A stretch of 64,000 nt of DNA from an uncultured Pelagibacteraceae bacterium (GTDB lineage: Bacteria > Pseudomonadota > Alphaproteobacteria > Pelagibacterales > Pelagibacteraceae): positions 1 through 64,000 of the forward strand of contig CACPCX010000004.1 in assembly GCA_902632545.1 (NCBI GenBank), in the 5' to 3' direction. The position numbers and the translations under genes were made by a program. Below the pieces are notes generated by a model. It was not told the origin of the DNA and did no database searches. It worked only from the letters and a program-made list of their open reading frames with translations. Position 1 is the stretch's first letter; the number at the start of each line of letters is the position of its first letter. Shown here in pieces: positions 46,171-55,194 of this stretch.

Positions 46171-47154
46171 TCAAATCGCCTGGTTTAAAATAAAATCAGT
46201 TGTAACATTAATTGAAATACTAGGATTTTTTTTAACAATTAATTCTATTTCATTTGTTTTACGAACAAGTTCTTTTGTTTTTTCAATATCTAAGATTTTT
46301 ATTTGTTGTCTTATTATTTCTTTATCTTTCCAAAATATTGGTGGTTTATATGAAGATAAAGCTTTTTCAGTATTTGTTTTAATATTAGGATCAAGATAAA
46401 GGGTTAGAAGTCTTTTTAATTTTGATAAAAGGACTCTTAAAATTAATACACAATCTTCTTGGTTAAAATTATTTTCATTCATAATTTTGTGTAATTTTTT
46501 TTTATTTTTTGATAACGAGCTATCAACTAATTCACTAATATCATAATTTTCAGACAAATTACTTAGCTTTAATATTTCATCAATACTAATATTTTTCTTG
46601 TTTATGGAAAAATTTGAAATTTTTTCTAATTCATTAGTTAGATTTATCCTATCACCTTTTGCTCTTTCGGCTAATATGTTTAAATCTTGTTGAGAAATAT
46701 TTATCTTTTTCTCTCTTAAAAATTTTTGAGCAATTATGGATAAAGTTTGAATATTATCCTCATAAAAAGCAGCACAAATAGTATTATCAGACCTTTCAAA
46801 AAAATTTCTTATTTTTGATCTTTTATCCAATGTGTTAGCAATAAAAATTATTGAAATATCCTCAATATTTTTAGGAATTAGTTCTTCGATTAATTTAAAT
46901 AATTTATCTGTTGTTCTTTTAACGATAATTAATTTTTCATTATCAAAAAATGATTTATTAATGAGGTTTTCCTTAAAACTATCATTATCATCTAGTATTT
47001 CTTTTTCTTCATAATTAAAAACATTTTTAGGCAAAATTGGTTTAAGAGAGTTCTTAATTGTTTCTTCAATTAAACCCTCATTTTTTCCATAAAGTAAAAA
47101 GAATTTTTTATTTTGTATGATGCTTTTTTTTAAATCAAAGTATTTAACAATCAT
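46171..47154 (-). CDS. holA: DNA polymerase III delta subunit
   Basis: 327 residues. AAA+-like clamp-loader subunit; recognisable are FFLLYGKNEGLIEETIKNSL near the start, FDNEKLIIVKRTTDKL, AFYEDNIQTLSIIAQKFL and the middle-domain LAERAKGDRINLTNELEKIS. It opens the beta clamp. Order leuS-lptE-holA is conserved across Proteobacteria. It abuts lptE (no gap) and ends against parB. Confidence 0.92.
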   Translation of the reverse strand: MIVKYFDLKKSIIQNKKFFLLYGKNEGLIEETIKNSLKPILPKNVFNYEEKEILDDNDSFKENLINKSFFDNEKLIIVKRTTDKLFKLIEELIPKNIEDISIIFIANTLDKRSKIRNFFERSDNTICAAFYEDNIQTLSIIAQKFLREKKINISQQDLNILAERAKGDRINLTNELEKISNFSINKKNISIDEILKLSNLSENYDISELVDSSLSKNKKKLHKIMNENNFNQEDCVLILRVLLSKLKRLLTLYLDPNIKTNTEKALSSYKPPIFWKDKEIIRQQIKILDIEKTKELVRKTNEIELIVKKNPSISINVTTDFILNQAI

Positions 47155-47607
47155 TTAGTAGGTTAGATGAATTATTATATCTTCTATAATTTCATTAATT
47201 AAATTTTCTTCTATTTTATCCTGATATTCTTTAAACTTAAATTTATTTTCATCAGTATTGTAAGAAAAATTCTTTTGTAACATTTTTTGATCAAGAATTA
47301 CCCCATTATTATTTAAGGTAAATATTTTTACCTTTATAATAGTTCTATAGGATAGAGCTTGTCCTTTTGAATTTTTTGATGTTATTTTAATTTCTTTTTT
47401 GCTCTCTAGGGAAAGTTTATTTAGACTTGCATCATTTTTTACAAGAATAAATGGAAGTTTTGATAAAATTACATCATTAATTTTTTGATCTCCAAAATAT
47501 ATTACTTCACTAATATTTAAATTTTTTATGTTTTGATCAGTTTTATAAAGTGGTTGATATCCACAGGAGGCTAAAATTAATAAAAATACTATAAATATTT
47601 TTTTCAT
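47155..47607 (-). CDS. lptE: LPS-assembly lipoprotein LptE
   Basis: 150 residues. Signal peptide with lipobox LILASCGYQPLY (Cys about residue 15), so it is an outer-membrane lipoprotein. LptE plugs LptD in LPS export. Sequence is diverged, as usual for LptE, but the CGYQPLY start and position between leuS and holA are diagnostic. It overlaps leuS by one base. Confidence 0.9.
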   Translation of the reverse strand: MKKIFIVFLLILASCGYQPLYKTDQNIKNLNISEVIYFGDQKINDVILSKLPFILVKNDASLNKLSLESKKEIKITSKNSKGQALSYRTIIKVKIFTLNNNGVILDQKMLQKNFSYNTDENKFKFKEYQDKIEENLINEIIEDIIIHLTY

Positions 47608-50144
47608 TACTTAATTATTAAATTTAATATTTTATCTTGGACATAGATAGTTTTAAAAATATCCTTTCCATTTGTATATTTATCAATCAACTTATCATGT
47701 TTTATTTGTTCTAATATTTTTTTCTCACCCAATCCTTTATCAACTGAAATGACTGCTCTTTTTTTACCATTTATTTGTATAACTACATTACTTTTATCAT
47801 TTTTAATAAATTTATCGTTTATTATTGGCCACTTAATTTCTTTTTTTTCATTTATTTTTTCAAGACATTCGTTTGCTAAGTGAGGAATTACAGGAAGCAT
47901 AGTAATCAAAATTTTTTTATAATTTTCTTTAAGATTTGAATAATTTAAATTTGTTTCTAAGATTTTATTAAAAAAAGAGTAAATTTCATGAAACATTGCG
48001 ATAATAACGTTGTACCTAAATTTTTCTAAAGCAAAATTTATTTTTTTGATAGCTTGATTTACAAATAAATCTATATTTTCGTTAGAATTAACTTTTTTAT
48101 CTTTTAAAACTAAAAAAATTTTTTCATTTAGTAACCAAAATTTTTGAATATATTTAAATGATGAATTCATTCCACTATCTGACCATTGTATATCTTTCTC
48201 AGGTGGACTATCAGATAAAATAAAAAATCTAACTGAGTCAGCACCATATTCAGCAATCATTTTTTCAGGATCAATCGTATTTTTCTTCGATTTGGACATT
48301 GATTCAGAGGGCCCAACTTTGACAATTTCTTTAGGTCTATCTTTAATAAAATAATCTTTTCCATTTTCGGAAAAAACTTCATCAGGATTTAACCACTTGT
48401 TATCTTTACCTTTGTAAGTTTGGTGACAAACCATACCTTGAGTAAACAGTCCTTTGAAAGGTTCCTTTAGATTAAAAGTTTTATTTTCAAGCTCTATTGC
48501 TCTCACAAAGAATCGTGAATACAATAGATGTAATATTGCATGTTCAATACCTCCAATATATTGATCTACAGGCAGCCAGTAATTTATGTCTTCCTGGTTA
48601 AATGGATAATCATCATTTTTAGATGAGCAAAATCTTAAAAAATACCATGAAGAATCAACAAATGTATCTAGTGTATCAGTCTCTCTAATACATTTTTTTC
48701 CATCAATTATTATTGATTTCCATTTATCTTCAGTATCAAGTGGATTCCCATCAGTATTAATTTTTTCAATATTAGGAAGAGCTACAGGCAAATCTTTTTC
48801 AGGAATTTTTACAACATTATTATTTTCATCGTATGCAATTGGTATTGGGCAACCCCAGTATCGTTGCCTAGATATGCCCCAATCTTTTAATCTATAATTT
48901 ATTTTTTTGTTCCCTAATTTGTTTTCTTCTAGATATTTTATTGTTTTAGATATGGACTCCTCTGGAACTGATAAGCCATTTAAAAATTTTGAGTTAATCA
49001 TTATTCCAGATCCCGTATGAGGTTCTGAGTCCACCACAAAATTATCGTCTTCATTTAAAGGTTTTACAACTGTGGTAATTTTTAATTTATATTTTTTTGC
49101 AAAATCAAAGTCTCTTTGATCATGACCAGGGCATCCAAATACAGCTCCAAATCCATAGTCCATTAAAACAAAATTTGCAAAGAAAACAGGAACTTTATTG
49201 TCTTTATCCAAAGGGTTAATAGCCAACATGTTGGTTTTAAAACCAATTTTTTCAGCCTGCGCGATAGACTCTTCTGTTGTCCCTGTTTTAGAGCATGTTT
49301 CTTTAAACTTGGTAAATTCAGGGTCATTTTCATAAAATTTTGATAGAGGGTGGTCTACCGAAAGTGCTAAAAATGAAAATCCAAAAAGCGTATCTGGTCT
49401 TGTAGTGTAACATTTTATTGAATTTACTTTATCTGATCCTTCAATTGGAAAATCTATTTCACAACCAAAAGATTTTCCTATCCAATTTTTTTGCATGGTT
49501 TTAACTTTATCTGGCCAATCATTTAGTTGGTCTAGATCTTTTAATAATTCCTCTGAAAAATGAGATATTTTGAAAAACCATTGATTAAGTTTTTTCCTTT
49601 CAACAACAGCACCAGATCTCCATCCTTTTCCATCAACTACTTGCTCGTTAGCTAGAACTGTTTTATCTACAGGGTCCCAATTTACATAACTTTCTTTTCT
49701 ATAAACCAGACCTTTATCATAAAGGTCTAAAAAAAGTTTTTGTTGATGTTTATAATATTCAGGGGAGCAGGTTGAAATTTCTCTGTCCCAATCGATAGAA
49801 AGTCCAAGTTGTTTCAATTGACTTTTCATTGTTTGAATATTTTTCTCGGTCCAAGTTTTAGGATTTAAATTGTTTTGTCTTGCTGCGTTTTCTGCTGGCA
49901 TTCCAAATGAGTCCCAACCCATCGGATGTAGTACATTATAACCTTGAAGAGACTTGTATCTCGCTAAAACATCACCTATAGCATAATTTCTTACATGACC
50001 CATGTGAATTTTTCCAGAGGGATATGGAAACATTTCTAAGCAATAAAATTTTTTTTCTTTTGATATAGAAGATTTAAATGATTTATTTTCTTGCCAATAC
50101 TTTTGCCATTTACTCTCAATTGTCTTGAAGTTGTATCTTTCCAC
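47607..50144 (-). CDS. leuS: Leucyl-tRNA synthetase
   Basis: 845 residues, start GTG at 50144 ([17 protein letters not shown], the usual LeuS start). Class I motifs: HMGH at residues 47-50 in [19 protein letters not shown], and SMSKS at residues 615-619. The editing domain contains [18 protein letters not shown] and [16 protein letters not shown] [16 protein letters not shown]. No truncation. Operon leuS-lptE-holA; the DUF3576 lipoprotein gene lies 17 bases upstream. Confidence 0.98.
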   Translation of the reverse strand: MERYNFKTIESKWQKYWQENKSFKSSISKEKKFYCLEMFPYPSGKIHMGHVRNYAIGDVLARYKSLQGYNVLHPMGWDSFGMPAENAARQNNLNPKTWTEKNIQTMKSQLKQLGLSIDWDREISTCSPEYYKHQQKLFLDLYDKGLVYRKESYVNWDPVDKTVLANEQVVDGKGWRSGAVVERKKLNQWFFKISHFSEELLKDLDQLNDWPDKVKTMQKNWIGKSFGCEIDFPIEGSDKVNSIKCYTTRPDTLFGFSFLALSVDHPLSKFYENDPEFTKFKETCSKTGTTEESIAQAEKIGFKTNMLAINPLDKDNKVPVFFANFVLMDYGFGAVFGCPGHDQRDFDFAKKYKLKITTVVKPLNEDDNFVVDSEPHTGSGIMINSKFLNGLSVPEESISKTIKYLEENKLGNKKINYRLKDWGISRQRYWGCPIPIAYDENNNVVKIPEKDLPVALPNIEKINTDGNPLDTEDKWKSIIIDGKKCIRETDTLDTFVDSSWYFLRFCSSKNDDYPFNQEDINYWLPVDQYIGGIEHAILHLLYSRFFVRAIELENKTFNLKEPFKGLFTQGMVCHQTYKGKDNKWLNPDEVFSENGKDYFIKDRPKEIVKVGPSESMSKSKKNTIDPEKMIAEYGADSVRFFILSDSPPEKDIQWSDSGMNSSFKYIQKFWLLNEKIFLVLKDKKVNSNENIDLFVNQAIKKINFALEKFRYNVIIAMFHEIYSFFNKILETNLNYSNLKENYKKILITMLPVIPHLANECLEKINEKKEIKWPIINDKFIKNDKSNVVIQINGKKRAVISVDKGLGEKKILEQIKHDKLIDKYTNGKDIFKTIYVQDKILNLIIK

Positions 50145-50161
50145 AAATTATATCTTGTTGA

Positions 50162-50734
50162 TTAATTTTTATCACCTGGTGTAAGGATAGAATTTAAATC
50201 TCTTTTCGGATTTGTGTCAATCATATCTTTTTTATACTTTGCAGCTCTTTTTAAAATTGCAACTTTTAATTCATTTTCTATTTTAGGGCTACTCTGGGAA
50301 ATTTTGCAATTTATTGTTTTTTCACACTCTTTGCTAAATACCTTAATTTTTAATGCGTCAGCTCTAATTTCATTAGATAAAAATCTAATAGATATTTTGA
50401 TCGAATCATTTGCACTACCATCGTACCCATACCAATCAGTTATAATCAATCCTCCACTGTAATCAGCAGAAGTAAGTGGCATAAAATCTAAAATATCTAA
50501 GCTTGCTCTCCACATTTCATTAGATGTTGCAAAGTTAAAATTACCATCACCTTTTCTGTTAATACTGCCCATAATTGTGAATCCTTTACCTTCTTGAAGG
50601 TTTTTTTGAATTCTTTTTTCTGGTTCGGGTGGATAATCTTTTGCGCTAACTGGACGATAAAAACCACATGAATTTAGATTTATTAAAATTAAAAATAATC
50701 CTGTTATCTTAAATAAAATAAGTTTAATATTCAT
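50162..50734 (-). CDS. DUF3576 family lipoprotein
   Basis: 190 residues. Signal peptide with lipobox LNLNSCGFYRP (Cys about residue 23). The rest matches the DUF3576 pattern: NEMWRASLDILDFMPLTSADYSGGLIITDWY (in parts) and IKISIRFLSNEIRADALKIKVF. Function unknown; the family is alphaproteobacterial and is nearly always upstream of leuS. Faces a 221-base gap shared with the divergent porin. Confidence 0.92.
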   Translation of the reverse strand: MNIKLILFKITGLFLILINLNSCGFYRPVSAKDYPPEPEKRIQKNLQEGKGFTIMGSINRKGDGNFNFATSNEMWRASLDILDFMPLTSADYSGGLIITDWYGYDGSANDSIKISIRFLSNEIRADALKIKVFSKECEKTINCKISQSSPKIENELKVAILKRAAKYKKDMIDTNPKRDLNSILTPGDKN

Positions 50735-50955
50735 AAGGACGATTTTAAAAACAATTCATATATAACAAGAATTGCTCAAAGAGTAACATATAGTTTAAAA
50801 AATCCTAAAAAAGTGCGAATTTTATTGTTTTTATTTGTTGCAAAAATACAACAAAAACTAAAAAAAATTACAAAAATTGCTAATTAACACAAATTTTTGG
50901 CCAAAAATGATAATTATTCTCTGTTTATAATTATAAATAACAAATAGGAGTAAAT
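50735..50955 (+). promoter_or_regulatory. Upstream region of the porin: promoter, palindrome and ribosome binding site
   Basis: The 221-base gap is very AT-rich. It contains an interrupted inverted repeat around 50834-50859 (TTTGTTG / CAACAAA core), a 14-base perfect palindrome TTTTTGGCCAAAAA at 50894-50907, a TATAAT -10 at 50926-50931 without a clear -35 at the usual distance, and a strong AGGAG ribosome binding site at 50946-50950, five bases before the ATG. The palindrome lies just where an activator would bind. Confidence 0.55.
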
Positions 50956-51864
50956 ATGAACAAATTAGCAAAAATTGGATTAACTGCATTAGCAGGTTCT
51001 CTAGTTGCTACATCAGCTTTTGCTGGAGCTATGAGTGTAAGTGGTTCTGCAAAAGTATCTTACGTAGGTGGTAAGGGTGATAGTGATGCGAACCCAGCAA
51101 GTAATTCAAAAGGAATTACATTTTCTGGTTCAGGTGAATTAGATAATGGAATGACTGTTAGCACAGGTTACACAATGACTAACGCTGCGTTCTCATCTAC
51201 ATACGTATCATTAGATATGGGTGACAGTGGAACACTTCACTTTATGAATGGAACAAGCAAAGCTGGTATCCAAAAGTATCAAGATAAAATGCCAACTGCT
51301 GGTGAGCAAGTTTGGGATGACGTTGACACTGACGATAATGGTGTTGTTGGTACTGGTAATGCGAATGTTTTCGGTTACGAAGTTTCAGCTATGGGTCTAA
51401 CACTTTCAGCTTCAATGGGTAAAGAAGCAAAAGGAACTGACACTTCATTAGTAATAGTTGCTAATGATTTAATGGACGGTTTAGAAATCGGATATGGTTT
51501 CGGTTCAAACAGTGTATCTGCTACTCAAGAAGATGACCACACTACAGCATACGCAACTTATACAATGGGTATGGCTACAGTTGGTGTTCAAAGATCTAAA
51601 ATTGATAAAGCTTCAGCTGATGAAGAAAGAAATGCAGCTGCTATATCATTAGCGATCAATGAAAACATGAGTGTATCTTACGGTGTATCAAATGTTGACT
51701 TTGAAACTGCTTCATTATCAGATGAAGAAAGTTCAGGTGTTTCAGCTTCTTACACAGTTGGTGGAATCACAATCGCAGCAGTATTTAACTCTACAGATAC
51801 TGTAGCTGGTTCTGCAGGAACTGACAAAGAGTTCAAAGAAGTATCAGTTGCATTTGCGTTTTAA
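50956..51864 (+). CDS. Outer-membrane porin (beta-barrel)
   Basis: 302 residues. Signal peptide MNKLAKIGLTALAGSLVATS, cleavage after AFA (about residue 23). The mature part is rich in alternating beta strands, Gly, Ser, Thr and Asp (MSVSGSAKVSYVGG, GITFSGSGELDNGMTVSTGY in parts) and ends with the C-terminal strand EVSVAFAF, whose last Phe is the BAM signal. A general porin of the alphaproteobacterial Porin_4-like kind. Residues 124-135 (DTDDNGVVGTGN) resemble a calcium-binding loop. Codon use is less AT-biased than neighbours, with a strong ribosome binding site and terminator, so it is probably highly expressed. Confidence 0.92.
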   Translation: MNKLAKIGLTALAGSLVATSAFAGAMSVSGSAKVSYVGGKGDSDANPASNSKGITFSGSGELDNGMTVSTGYTMTNAAFSSTYVSLDMGDSGTLHFMNGTSKAGIQKYQDKMPTAGEQVWDDVDTDDNGVVGTGNANVFGYEVSAMGLTLSASMGKEAKGTDTSLVIVANDLMDGLEIGYGFGSNSVSATQEDDHTTAYATYTMGMATVGVQRSKIDKASADEERNAAAISLAINENMSVSYGVSNVDFETASLSDEESSGVSASYTVGGITIAAVFNSTDTVAGSAGTDKEFKEVSVAFAF

Positions 51865-51885
51865 TTAGAGCGTATAATCAATTAT

Positions 51886-52440
51886 TTAACGGCCCCTTTT
51901 TGGGGCCGTTTTTTTTTGGAAAAAAGAAATTCCCCCGAAACCGTCACAATTTACTAGGCTCAGTTTTTTTAAATTTTCATTTGATACTCCACCAAGGGCA
52001 ATAATTTTTTTATTAGTTAAATTTTTTAATAACTTAAACTTATTTAATCCTAAATAATTTTTATTTTTTTTAAATATTGAAGATAAAAACAAAACACTTA
52101 CACCTTGTCTTTCTTTAATCTTAATTTCTTTATTATTATGAGCTGATCCAATTAATAAAAAATTTTTTCTTTTTGAAAATGAGAGGTGACTAACACTTTT
52201 ATTAAATGAAGGAATATAAGCTCCATCTAAATTTAAATTTAGTGCCAATTTAACATTATTTGATATGAAAAATTTATAACCCTTTTTTTTACAATATTTT
52301 TTAAGGTTTATAATAGTTTTTGAATTATTAATTGTATCATAATTTCTGTAGATAATACTAGTGTTCCATGTTTGTTTATCTATATTTTTTGTATCAAATT
52401 TATTAATAAAGTAATATTTTCTTAAATTATTTATATGCAT
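51886..52440 (-). CDS. ThiE/TenI-like (thiamine phosphate synthase family) protein
   Basis: 184 residues, short for ThiE. The TIM-barrel pattern is recognisable: LRKYYFINKF at the start (family LRLYLIT-like), LNLDGAYIPSF, FLLIGSAHNNKEI, IIALGGVSNENL and CDGFGGISFF. Several pyrophosphate-binding residues of true ThiE look weak or missing, so it may be TenI-like or a relaxed paralogue. Its start codon overlaps the divergent YggS gene in ATGCAT, and its last seven codons form the porin terminator hairpin. Confidence 0.75.
   Translation of the reverse strand: MHINNLRKYYFINKFDTKNIDKQTWNTSIIYRNYDTINNSKTIINLKKYCKKKGYKFFISNNVKLALNLNLDGAYIPSFNKSVSHLSFSKRKNFLLIGSAHNNKEIKIKERQGVSVLFLSSIFKKNKNYLGLNKFKLLKNLTNKKIIALGGVSNENLKKLSLVNCDGFGGISFFQKKTAPKRGR
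51888..51917 (+). terminator. Rho-independent terminator of the porin gene
   Basis: Perfect nine-pair stem aacggcccc (51888-51896) / ggggccgtt (51902-51910), five-base loop, then a run of T to 51917. On the minus strand the same bases encode the last residues of the convergent ThiE-like gene (TAPKRGR then stop at 51886). Confidence 0.95.
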
Positions 52441-53094
52441 AGTACTGTTAAAAATTTATTAGACATACAAGACAATATAAAAGTCAAGTTAAACGAAATA
52501 AATATTAATCATTATCCAAAAATTATAGCAGTTTCCAAGACATTTAAAATTAATCAAATATTACCTTTAATAGATCATGGGCACATAGATTTCGGTGAAA
52601 ATAAAGTTCAGGAAGCTGTTGAAAAATGGGAAGAAGTAAAAAAGACAAATCCAGACATTCAACTACATATGATTGGAAAACTACAAACAAATAAAGTTAA
52701 ATTTGCTGTAAAATTATTTGACTATATTCATTCGGTCGATAGTGAAAAACTTGCAAAAAAAATAGCTAATGAACAAAATAAAATAAATAAAAATATTAAA
52801 ATATTCTTGCAAGTTAACATTGGCGAAGAAAATCAAAAATCGGGTATTAATAAAAATGAGCTTAAACAGCTGGTTGCTTACTGTAAAGAAATCAATTTAG
52901 ATTTAATTGGTTTGATGTGTATTCCGCCTGCAAATATTGATCCAGAGGTTTATTTTGAAGAGATGAAAAATTTAAATAAAGTCCTAGGTTTTTCAGAACT
53001 TAGCATGGGCATGTCTTCAGATTTTCTTGTCGCTGCAAAGCATCAATCAACATTTATAAGGGTTGGATCTAGAATTTTTGGTCAGAGATCTTAA
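52435..53094 (+). CDS. YggS/PLPBP-family pyridoxal phosphate homeostasis protein
   Basis: 219 residues. A PLP-binding alanine-racemase-like barrel without C-terminal domain. KIIAVSKTFKINQI carries the PLP lysine, followed by DFGENKVQEAVEKW, HMIGKLQTNKVKF, IHSVDS, FLQVNIGEENQKSGI, LMCIPP, SMGMSSDFLVAAKHQSTFIRVGSRIFG (in parts). Regulates PLP and amino-acid balance. The ATG shares the palindrome ATGCAT with the opposite-strand gene. Ends four bases inside the convergent L,D-transpeptidase. Confidence 0.96.
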   Translation: MHSTVKNLLDIQDNIKVKLNEININHYPKIIAVSKTFKINQILPLIDHGHIDFGENKVQEAVEKWEEVKKTNPDIQLHMIGKLQTNKVKFAVKLFDYIHSVDSEKLAKKIANEQNKINKNIKIFLQVNIGEENQKSGINKNELKQLVAYCKEINLDLIGLMCIPPANIDPEVYFEEMKNLNKVLGFSELSMGMSSDFLVAAKHQSTFIRVGSRIFGQRS

Positions 53095-53585
53095 AAAATT
53101 TTTATTTTTGAATCTTTATTTATTAATTTAAGCAAAATTAAAAAATCTTTTTCTTTTAAAGCAATGCATCCAGCTGTAGGAGTATAATTTTTTGTTAGAT
53201 GAATAAATATACAACTTCCTTTACCAGTGATGGGTTTTTTAAAGTTGTATTTAATTGGAATTAATAAATCATATTTATAGTCTTTCCTTTTTAGTTTTTC
53301 ATATCTAATTTTTTTTTCAATTTTAATTAGTTTGTTATATTTTTTTGGATAACGAATATCATCACACCAACCCATGTTTTTTTTAATTTTGATACATTTT
53401 AAAAGTGTCAATGGTTTTTCTTTGCGATCTTTTCTAAAATAAAGATTTTCAATTTTAAAAGTACCTTTCGGTGTTTTTTTATCTCCTTCTTTTTTGTTGC
53501 TGGTTAAACCCTTTTTACCAATACAGCACTTAAATTTAAATTCATCTATTTGAAGAGTGTGTTTATTTTTAACAAAAATTGTCAT
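53091..53585 (-). CDS. L,D-transpeptidase (YkuD-domain) protein
   Basis: 164 residues. The YkuD active site is visible as IFIHLTKNYTPTAGCIALKEKD, with His129 and the nucleophile Cys140. The start of the domain shows GKKGLTSNKKEGDKKTPKGTF, typical of the YkuD/ErfK group with the TPxGxF motif. I see no signal peptide, as in many YafK/alphaproteobacterial short members. Such enzymes make 3-3 crosslinks or attach lipoproteins. Divergent from the winged-helix regulator with 12 bases between starts. Confidence 0.9.
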   Translation of the reverse strand: MTIFVKNKHTLQIDEFKFKCCIGKKGLTSNKKEGDKKTPKGTFKIENLYFRKDRKEKPLTLLKCIKIKKNMGWCDDIRYPKKYNKLIKIEKKIRYEKLKRKDYKYDLLIPIKYNFKKPITGKGSCIFIHLTKNYTPTAGCIALKEKDFLILLKLINKDSKIKIF

Positions 53586-53597
53586 ATTCTCTCTTAA

Positions 53598-54161
53598 GTG
53601 AGTAATCAGAATTTAATAATATATAAGTTTACTGAATTATATCAAATTCTAGTAGAGCTTGGATTGGATTTAAATTGTAATATTATCTTTCTAGATAATG
53701 AAGACTTTTTAAATGAAAAGGTAAAAAATTTGAGTAATTATTTAGTTATATCAAATAAAAAATACTTAAATATTGATAATCAATTTGTCTTAGATAATGC
53801 GCCAATTAGTATTTTTAAATTAATTGAAAAAATAAATGTTGAATTTTTAAAAATACAATTCAATAACCAATCCAAAGTAAAGGTAAATAAATACATTATT
53901 GATCTAAATTCTAGAGAAATGTTATTAAATAAAACTAAACTTAAATTGACTGAGAAAGAAATTAATACAATCACATATCTTTCCAAATCAGACAAACCAG
54001 TTAGTATTGGTGAATTACAAGAAAAAGTGTGGAGTTATCAATCTAACATGGAAACTCATACAGTTGAAACTCATATTTATCGATTGAGAAAAAAAATTTT
54101 AAATACATTTAATGATAACGATTTCATAATTAGTGAGAAAAATGGCTATCAAATTAATTAA
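53598..54161 (+). CDS. Winged-helix (OmpR/PhoB-type) regulator with a degenerate receiver
   Basis: 187 residues from a GTG at 53598. The C-terminal ~95 residues are an OmpR/PhoB DNA-binding domain: IDLNSREMLLNKTKLKLTEKEINTITYL (in parts), then VWSYQSNMETHTVETHIYRLRKKI and a final SEKNGYQI wing. The N-terminal ~85 residues align with the end of a receiver domain, but the acidic pocket and phospho-acceptor Asp are not seen, so it is probably phosphorylation-independent. Divergent from an L,D-transpeptidase gene, which could be a target. Overlaps the following small gene by 20 bases. Confidence 0.85.
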   Translation: MSNQNLIIYKFTELYQILVELGLDLNCNIIFLDNEDFLNEKVKNLSNYLVISNKKYLNIDNQFVLDNAPISIFKLIEKINVEFLKIQFNNQSKVKVNKYIIDLNSREMLLNKTKLKLTEKEINTITYLSKSDKPVSIGELQEKVWSYQSNMETHTVETHIYRLRKKILNTFNDNDFIISEKNGYQIN

Positions 54162-54261
54162 AAAAAACCCTATTGCCAAAAATTTGTTTACCAAAAAGTA
54201 CAAACCGAAAATAGTTAAACCTAAAAAAGGTAAGGGCAGTTTTAAAAGAAAGAAAAATTAA
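54142..54261 (+). CDS. 39-residue ArfA-like basic protein (possible ribosome-rescue factor)
   Basis: A short frame, ATG at 54142 to TAA at 54259-54261, overlapping the regulator gene by 20 bases. The protein is MAIKLIKKNPIAKNLFTKK followed by YKPKIVKPKKGKGSFKRKKN. It is strongly basic. The pattern NP-x-A-x-x-L near the start and KPKKGKGSFKRK near the end resembles the core of ArfA (aLLhDPLFRqRvekNKKGKGSYmRK), which rescues stalled ribosomes with release factor 2. There is no long C-terminal tail. Expression is unproven; it could be missed by annotation because of size. It is also convergent with the PfkB gene, two bases away. Confidence 0.6.
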   Translation: MAIKLIKKNPIAKNLFTKKYKPKIVKPKKGKGSFKRKKN

Positions 54262-54263
54262 AT

Positions 54264-55193
54264 TTAAAGTCTTGCCCCAATTTGTTGTATTACTTTAGAT
54301 GACATTTCAGTTCCTTTTTCAAGACACTCTTTTATAGATAATTTGTTAATATACCCATGTAAAAAACCAGCAGCAAAGAGATCACCTGCACCCGTAAGAT
54401 CAATAATTTTTAAATGTTTTTGTACCTTACTTTCAAAAACTTCATTACCATTCACTGCAACCGCTCCTTTTTCACCTCTAGTTACAATAACTAGTTTATT
54501 AAGTTGTTTTGAAAAGTTAATAATTTCTTCAAAATTTTTTGCGCTAATTAATGACTTAAATTCTTGTTCATTAGCAAAAGTTATATCCAGCTTATTTTTA
54601 ACTAAGTTTAAAAAATGAGGTTTATGTCTGTCTACACAAAATAGGTCTGAAAGCGACATAGCAACTTTATTTGCATTGTTTATGGCTTTATCAAACGCCT
54701 TCTTGGGATCTCCTTCATCCCATAAGTAACCTTCTAAAAATATTAACTCACTTCTTTTAATTGCGTCAGTACTCACATCCTTCTCATTAATTTTTCCTGC
54801 TGTCCCAAGAAATGTGCACATCGTTCTTTCCGAATCCGGCGTTATCAATATCAAGCATGTCCCGGTTGGTAATTCTTCTTTCTTTTTAGAATAAAAGTAT
54901 TCTACATTTTCTATTTTCAGTCCTTCCTCATAATTGCTGCCAAATTCATCATCAGAAATTTTACCTATGAAGCCAGCTTTATCGCCAAGCTGAGATATAC
55001 CAACTATAGAGTTTGCGACTGAGCCTCCAGAAACTGTTTTTTCAACTTTAAGATTTTTTAATAAATTTTTAAATTCATTTTCATCAAAAAATAATTTCAT
55101 TGTACTTTTTGTGAGATTATTTTGTTCAATAAAATTGTCATCAACTTTACAAATAACATCAACTATTGCGTTTCCTATTCCTAAAATTTTCAT
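54264..55193 (-). CDS. PfkB-family carbohydrate kinase, probably adenosine kinase
   Basis: 309 residues, ribokinase fold. ILGIGNAIVDVICKVDDNFI at the start, GGSVANSIVGISQLG (substrate-binding GG), GFIGKISDDEFG, the ATP-binding VIVTRGEKGAVAV and the catalytic anion-hole motif LTGAGDLFAAGFLHGY. Alphaproteobacterial proteins of this type are usually called adenosine kinase. One base separates it from nth. Substrate not provable from sequence. Confidence 0.9.
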   Translation of the reverse strand: MKILGIGNAIVDVICKVDDNFIEQNNLTKSTMKLFFDENEFKNLLKNLKVEKTVSGGSVANSIVGISQLGDKAGFIGKISDDEFGSNYEEGLKIENVEYFYSKKKEELPTGTCLILITPDSERTMCTFLGTAGKINEKDVSTDAIKRSELIFLEGYLWDEGDPKKAFDKAINNANKVAMSLSDLFCVDRHKPHFLNLVKNKLDITFANEQEFKSLISAKNFEEIINFSKQLNKLVIVTRGEKGAVAVNGNEVFESKVQKHLKIIDLTGAGDLFAAGFLHGYINKLSIKECLEKGTEMSSKVIQQIGARL

Positions 55194-55194
55194 A

